In this document: positions 61,973 to 64,000 of the stretch, piece by piece
How the letters are laid out: each line of letters opens with the position of its first letter
Position numbering within the stretch: position 1 is the first letter of the stretch
NCBI RefSeq assembly: GCF_024055575.1
Contig: NZ_JAMXOE010000011.1
Coordinates: 124,001 to 188,000 of the forward strand
Length of the DNA: 64,000 nucleotides
Origin: Mucilaginibacter flavidus
Lineage (GTDB): Bacteria; Bacteroidota; Bacteroidia; Sphingobacteriales; Sphingobacteriaceae
Reading direction: 5' to 3'
The notes under the pieces: model-generated
Seen by the model: only the letters and a program-made list of their open reading frames with translations
Databases searched by the model: none
Told to the model about the DNA's origin: nothing
Translations under genes and position numbers: made by a program

Positions 61973-62200
61973 TTAACTCCGCTGTATATAATCGATCTCA
62001 ATTATTTTCTTTCTTTCCTGATATTCATCAGGCCCTATTTCTCCTGCTGCAAAGCGTTGCTGCAATGTGTCCAGCGGGCTGTTCTTTTTATTTCGCTGAC
62101 CAGGAATATCGTAAGGTAAAGCGAAAATCCAAATGAGCATCATAATCCAAACGAACCACCAGATAAAGTCCATCCCCCAAAAGTTATTATAGTAAAACAT
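61973..62200 (-). CDS. SHOCT-domain small membrane protein, second copy
   Basis: The likely start is ATG 62200 (MFYYNNFWGMDFIWW), matching the twin at 26,369; the frame opens at 62275. A membrane helix (FVWIMMLIWIFALPYDIPG) precedes the SHOCT segment SPLDTLQQRFAAGEIGPDEY. Unlike the twin it has no adjacent slipin gene. Confidence 0.82.
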   Translation of the reverse strand: MFYYNNFWGMDFIWWFVWIMMLIWIFALPYDIPGQRNKKNSPLDTLQQRFAAGEIGPDEYQERKKIIEIDYIQRS

Positions 62201-62465
62201 GATATTAGTTTTTAAAATGTATTGAATTATAACACTACAAAACTGCTGGCTTTTGTAATGGGATGTGTTACGCAATTATCTTAATTAGTTACATGATTCA
62301 CACCTTTTGAAGTTGCGTGTATACTCCATGCTTAAAACGCAGATCGATTTATTGCCCAAAAAATAAGCGTGGCTAAATGGGTTGTAACGCTTTTATAGTT
62401 ATCTAATATTGAATAATAGCGATTTGCACCGGTTTATTACAGAAATGATTTTATAAACTTGAGAA

Positions 62466-63132
62466 ATGGCCATTCGTAAAATATTAATAACTAATAAACA
62501 AAGCCAAATCCTATCGATTGCAATAGCGGTTCTGTCGGCTGGATTTTTAATGGTCGGTCACCATATTTATATTTTTCTTTCCCGTTCCTCTTTTAGATAT
62601 GGAATCCTCTGAAGAGGTACAAGAGCACACAGCCCCTATATTGGATAAAGGTATGAAGGCAATTAGTTGGTTGGGTTATATGCCAAATTCAGTTGTCATT
62701 GTCTTAGTTACAGCGCTCATGTTTTTTTTATTTAAATATAAAAAAGAAGCACTCTTTCTAATACTTACAATGGGCTCAGGCATAGTAAGTTCCGTTGTTA
62801 AAATAATTGCAAATCGCCCAAGGCCGTCACAGTCATTAGTAAGAATCATTGAAACAACACGGCAGCAGAGTTATCCGAGTGGCCATGTGATTTTTTACAT
62901 TGTATTTTTGGGCTTCCTGATATTATTGATGTATCAATTAGCAACTATTCCTAAGTTTATTAGGATAGGAATATCAGTCGTATCTACATTTTTAATATTG
63001 ACTATTCCATTTTCAAGAGTTTACCTTGGCGCCCATTGGTTTACTGATGTTCTCAGGGGATCTTTACTAAGTGCTTTATGCCTTTTCACTATTAGTTACT
63101 ACTATCTTAAAAACGTAATAATATTTAGATAA
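62466..63132 (+). pseudogene. PAP2 phosphatase with one frameshift near the N-terminus
   Basis: ATG 62466 opens MAIRKILITNKQSQILSIAI with helix VLSAGFLMVGHHIYIFLSR; at about 62,580 the frame shifts by one base to the main frame (PLLDMESSEEVQEHT from 62587), which runs to 63132. The main part has the PAP2 triad: KIIANRPRPSQ, YPSGHVIFYI and SRVYLGAHWFTDVLRG. From ATG 62599 alone it would lack the first helix; it may still be active. The shift may be real or a sequencing error. Confidence 0.82.
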
Positions 63133-63135
63133 ATG

Positions 63136-63162
63136 GAAACCCCGTCTTACAACCGGGGTTTC
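63136..63162. terminator. Convergent-gene hairpin
   Basis: GAAACCCCG (63136-63144) pairs with CGGGGTTTC (63154-63162) around a 9-base loop, between the converging PAP2 and DUF6799 genes. T residues after the stem are few. A second hairpin, ATTGAACGAAAA/TTTTCGTTCAAT (63168-63179 with 63186-63197), overlaps the DUF6799 stop. Confidence 0.65.
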
Positions 63163-63192
63163 ATTCAATTGAACGAAAAATTACATTTTCGT

Positions 63193-63527
63193 TCAATCTT
63201 TAATCATACCCATTTTCATCGGCATCTTTTTTATTTTTCCATCCATCATTACACATTGACCTTCCTTCAGCATCAACGTTTTACCGCTTTTCATCTTAAT
63301 GGTGCCATCAGTCATAACCATTGTGCCGTTGGTCATGGTTTTGGTCTCTGTCATAGGCATACTTTTGCCATGCATCATAGTCATCATTTTACCATCCATC
63401 ATCATAACGCCATTTTTTTTATGGATTTATGCGACATTTTGTGCATAGATGTGTCAGCCATTTTTGTTTGCGCCATAGCATTACAACTTAATGTAACGGC
63501 TGTTAGGGCGATCAGGATTCTTTTCAT
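63193..63527 (-). pseudogene. DUF6799-type Met-rich exported protein, frameshift in A8 tract
   Basis: From ATG 63527 the frame gives MKRILIALTAVTLSCNAMAQ (signal peptide), then TKMADTSMHKMSHKSIKK before leaving frame in a run of eight A (63413-63420); adding one A restores GVMMMDGKMMTMMHGKSMPM. The downstream part is a Met-rich repeat (DGKMM, NGTMVMTDG, LKEGQCVMMDG) typical of DUF6799 and suited to binding Cu(I). It sits beside a heavy-metal ATPase gene. The break may be a sequencing error or a slip site. Confidence 0.82.
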
Positions 63528-63607
63528 GTTTTTAGTGTTTTTTAATAGTAATTATATATGCTCATTATTAAGCCTTGATTGTCTAAACGCTTTTATTAAA
63601 AGATCAA

Positions 63608-64000
63608 CTATTCTTTGACTTTTAAAAGGCTGGCATTGATTGCCACAACTATGGTACTCAAGGTCATTAAAGCCGCACCAATTGCCGGGCTAAGCAAGAT
63701 GCCCTGGTTGTATAACACACCGGCAGCCAATGGCAATGCAACAGCATTATAGCCCGTGGCCCATACTAAATTTTGGATCATCTTGCGGTAAGTTGCTTTT
63801 CCAAAAAGTATTAAACTGACTATGTCCTTCGGATTGCTATTAACTAAAACAATACCAGCTGTTTCAGCCGCAATATCGCTCCCTGAGCCTACGGCAATCC
63901 CAATATCGGCCTGGGCCAGTGCCGGTGCATCGTTCACACCATCCCCGGTCATAGCTACGAACTCACCCTCTTTCTGCAGCTCTTTTATTTTTTCCAGTTT
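63608..64000 (-). CDS. Heavy-metal P1B-type ATPase, C-terminal part (N-terminus outside window)
   Basis: The frame is open at the right edge and shows LEKIKELQKEGEFVAMTGDG, then VNDAPALAQADIGIAVGSGS and DIAAETAGIVLVNSNPKDIV, the hinge (TGDGxNDxPAL) of P-type ATPases; the last two helices read QNLVWATGYNAVALPLAAGV and SPAIGAALMTLSTIVVAINA. The ATPase is of the copper/heavy-metal type (NxxWxxxYN, helix-8 MSxSTxxVxxNA-like). It may partner with the Met-rich protein upstream on the same strand. Confidence 0.93.
   Translation of the reverse strand, partial: KLEKIKELQKEGEFVAMTGDGVNDAPALAQADIGIAVGSGSDIAAETAGIVLVNSNPKDIVSLILFGKATYRKMIQNLVWATGYNAVALPLAAGVLYNQGILLSPAIGAALMTLSTIVVAINASLLKVKE

Noticed and set aside
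63133..63618. 161-codon plus-strand frame rich in His and Phe
   Set aside because: It is antisense to the Met-rich DUF6799 gene; His codons mirror Met codons (CAT/ATG).
1..64000. CRISPR array, tRNA, rRNA or origin
   Set aside because: Read on both strands, no regular spaced repeats, no cloverleaf and no rRNA-like stretch were found.

Overview
The window reads as a chromosome (or large-replicon) segment of a Bacteroidota bacterium, most likely a Sphingobacteriaceae member such as Mucilaginibacter or Pedobacter. This placement is inferred from Bacteroidota-style -7 promoter boxes (TAnnTTTG), AT-rich spacing with few strong Shine-Dalgarno sites, Bacteroidota-type SdhCAB, DUF6799 and SHOCT small proteins, and the protein families present. 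No rRNA, tRNA or CRISPR array was seen.

Region 1 (1-9,700) is an accessory island, visibly richer in G+C than what follows. It holds a partial DUF4238 gene divergent from an HNH-like gene, a Gabija-like pair (OLD-family ATPase/TOPRIM nuclease plus UvrD-like helicase), and a secreted alpha/beta hydrolase overlapping a PD-(D/E)XK nuclease-like gene. Next come a compact leader/attenuator-like unit, a frameshifted gene that may be ADP-ribosyltransferase-like, and relics of a serine recombinase, an amidohydrolase and an ApeA/HEPN-like protein. It looks like a worn anti-phage island.

Region 2 (9,700-31,300) carries a cytochrome b561-molybdopterin oxidoreductase fusion, transaldolase, sdhCAB, small stress genes, a ferredoxin/ferredoxin reductase/cupin cassette, NDH-2, a stomatin-like protein and transketolase. 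Region 3 (31,700-45,300) has an SDR, GAPDH, aconitase, an FNR-type reductase, a DUF2231-Rieske fusion, and a pyruvate:quinone oxidoreductase-MFS-porin cluster. Region 4 (45,300-54,200) has a second, half-decayed ferredoxin cassette, hemerythrin, a broken truncated haemoglobin, a cbb3-type oxidase operon under an Rrf2 regulator, a decayed universal stress protein, a PNPOx-like flavoprotein and an AraC regulator. Region 5 (54,600-64,000) has a cupin-ackA-phosphoketolase-HAD operon, BON, SHOCT, PAP2 and DUF6799 genes, and the 3' end of a heavy-metal P-type ATPase.

Taken together, regions 2-5 encode a redox and carbon module suited to low oxygen or nitrosative stress. Transketolase, transaldolase and phosphoketolase can turn sugar phosphates into acetyl phosphate, which acetate kinase uses to make ATP. 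PoxB passes pyruvate electrons straight to quinone. NDH-2, SDH and a high-affinity cbb3 oxidase handle the electrons, while hemerythrin and Rrf2-type regulation point to O2/NO sensing. This integration is inference.

The most striking genome-scale feature is the density of gene relics (about 18). Several are second copies of intact genes elsewhere in the window: two fdx-cupin-FNR cassettes with complementary decay, DUF488 twice, and BON three times with its two ends about 15 kb apart in opposite orientation. This suggests past duplication, rearrangement and reductive decay. A few single-base frameshifts lie in homopolymers and could instead be sequencing errors.
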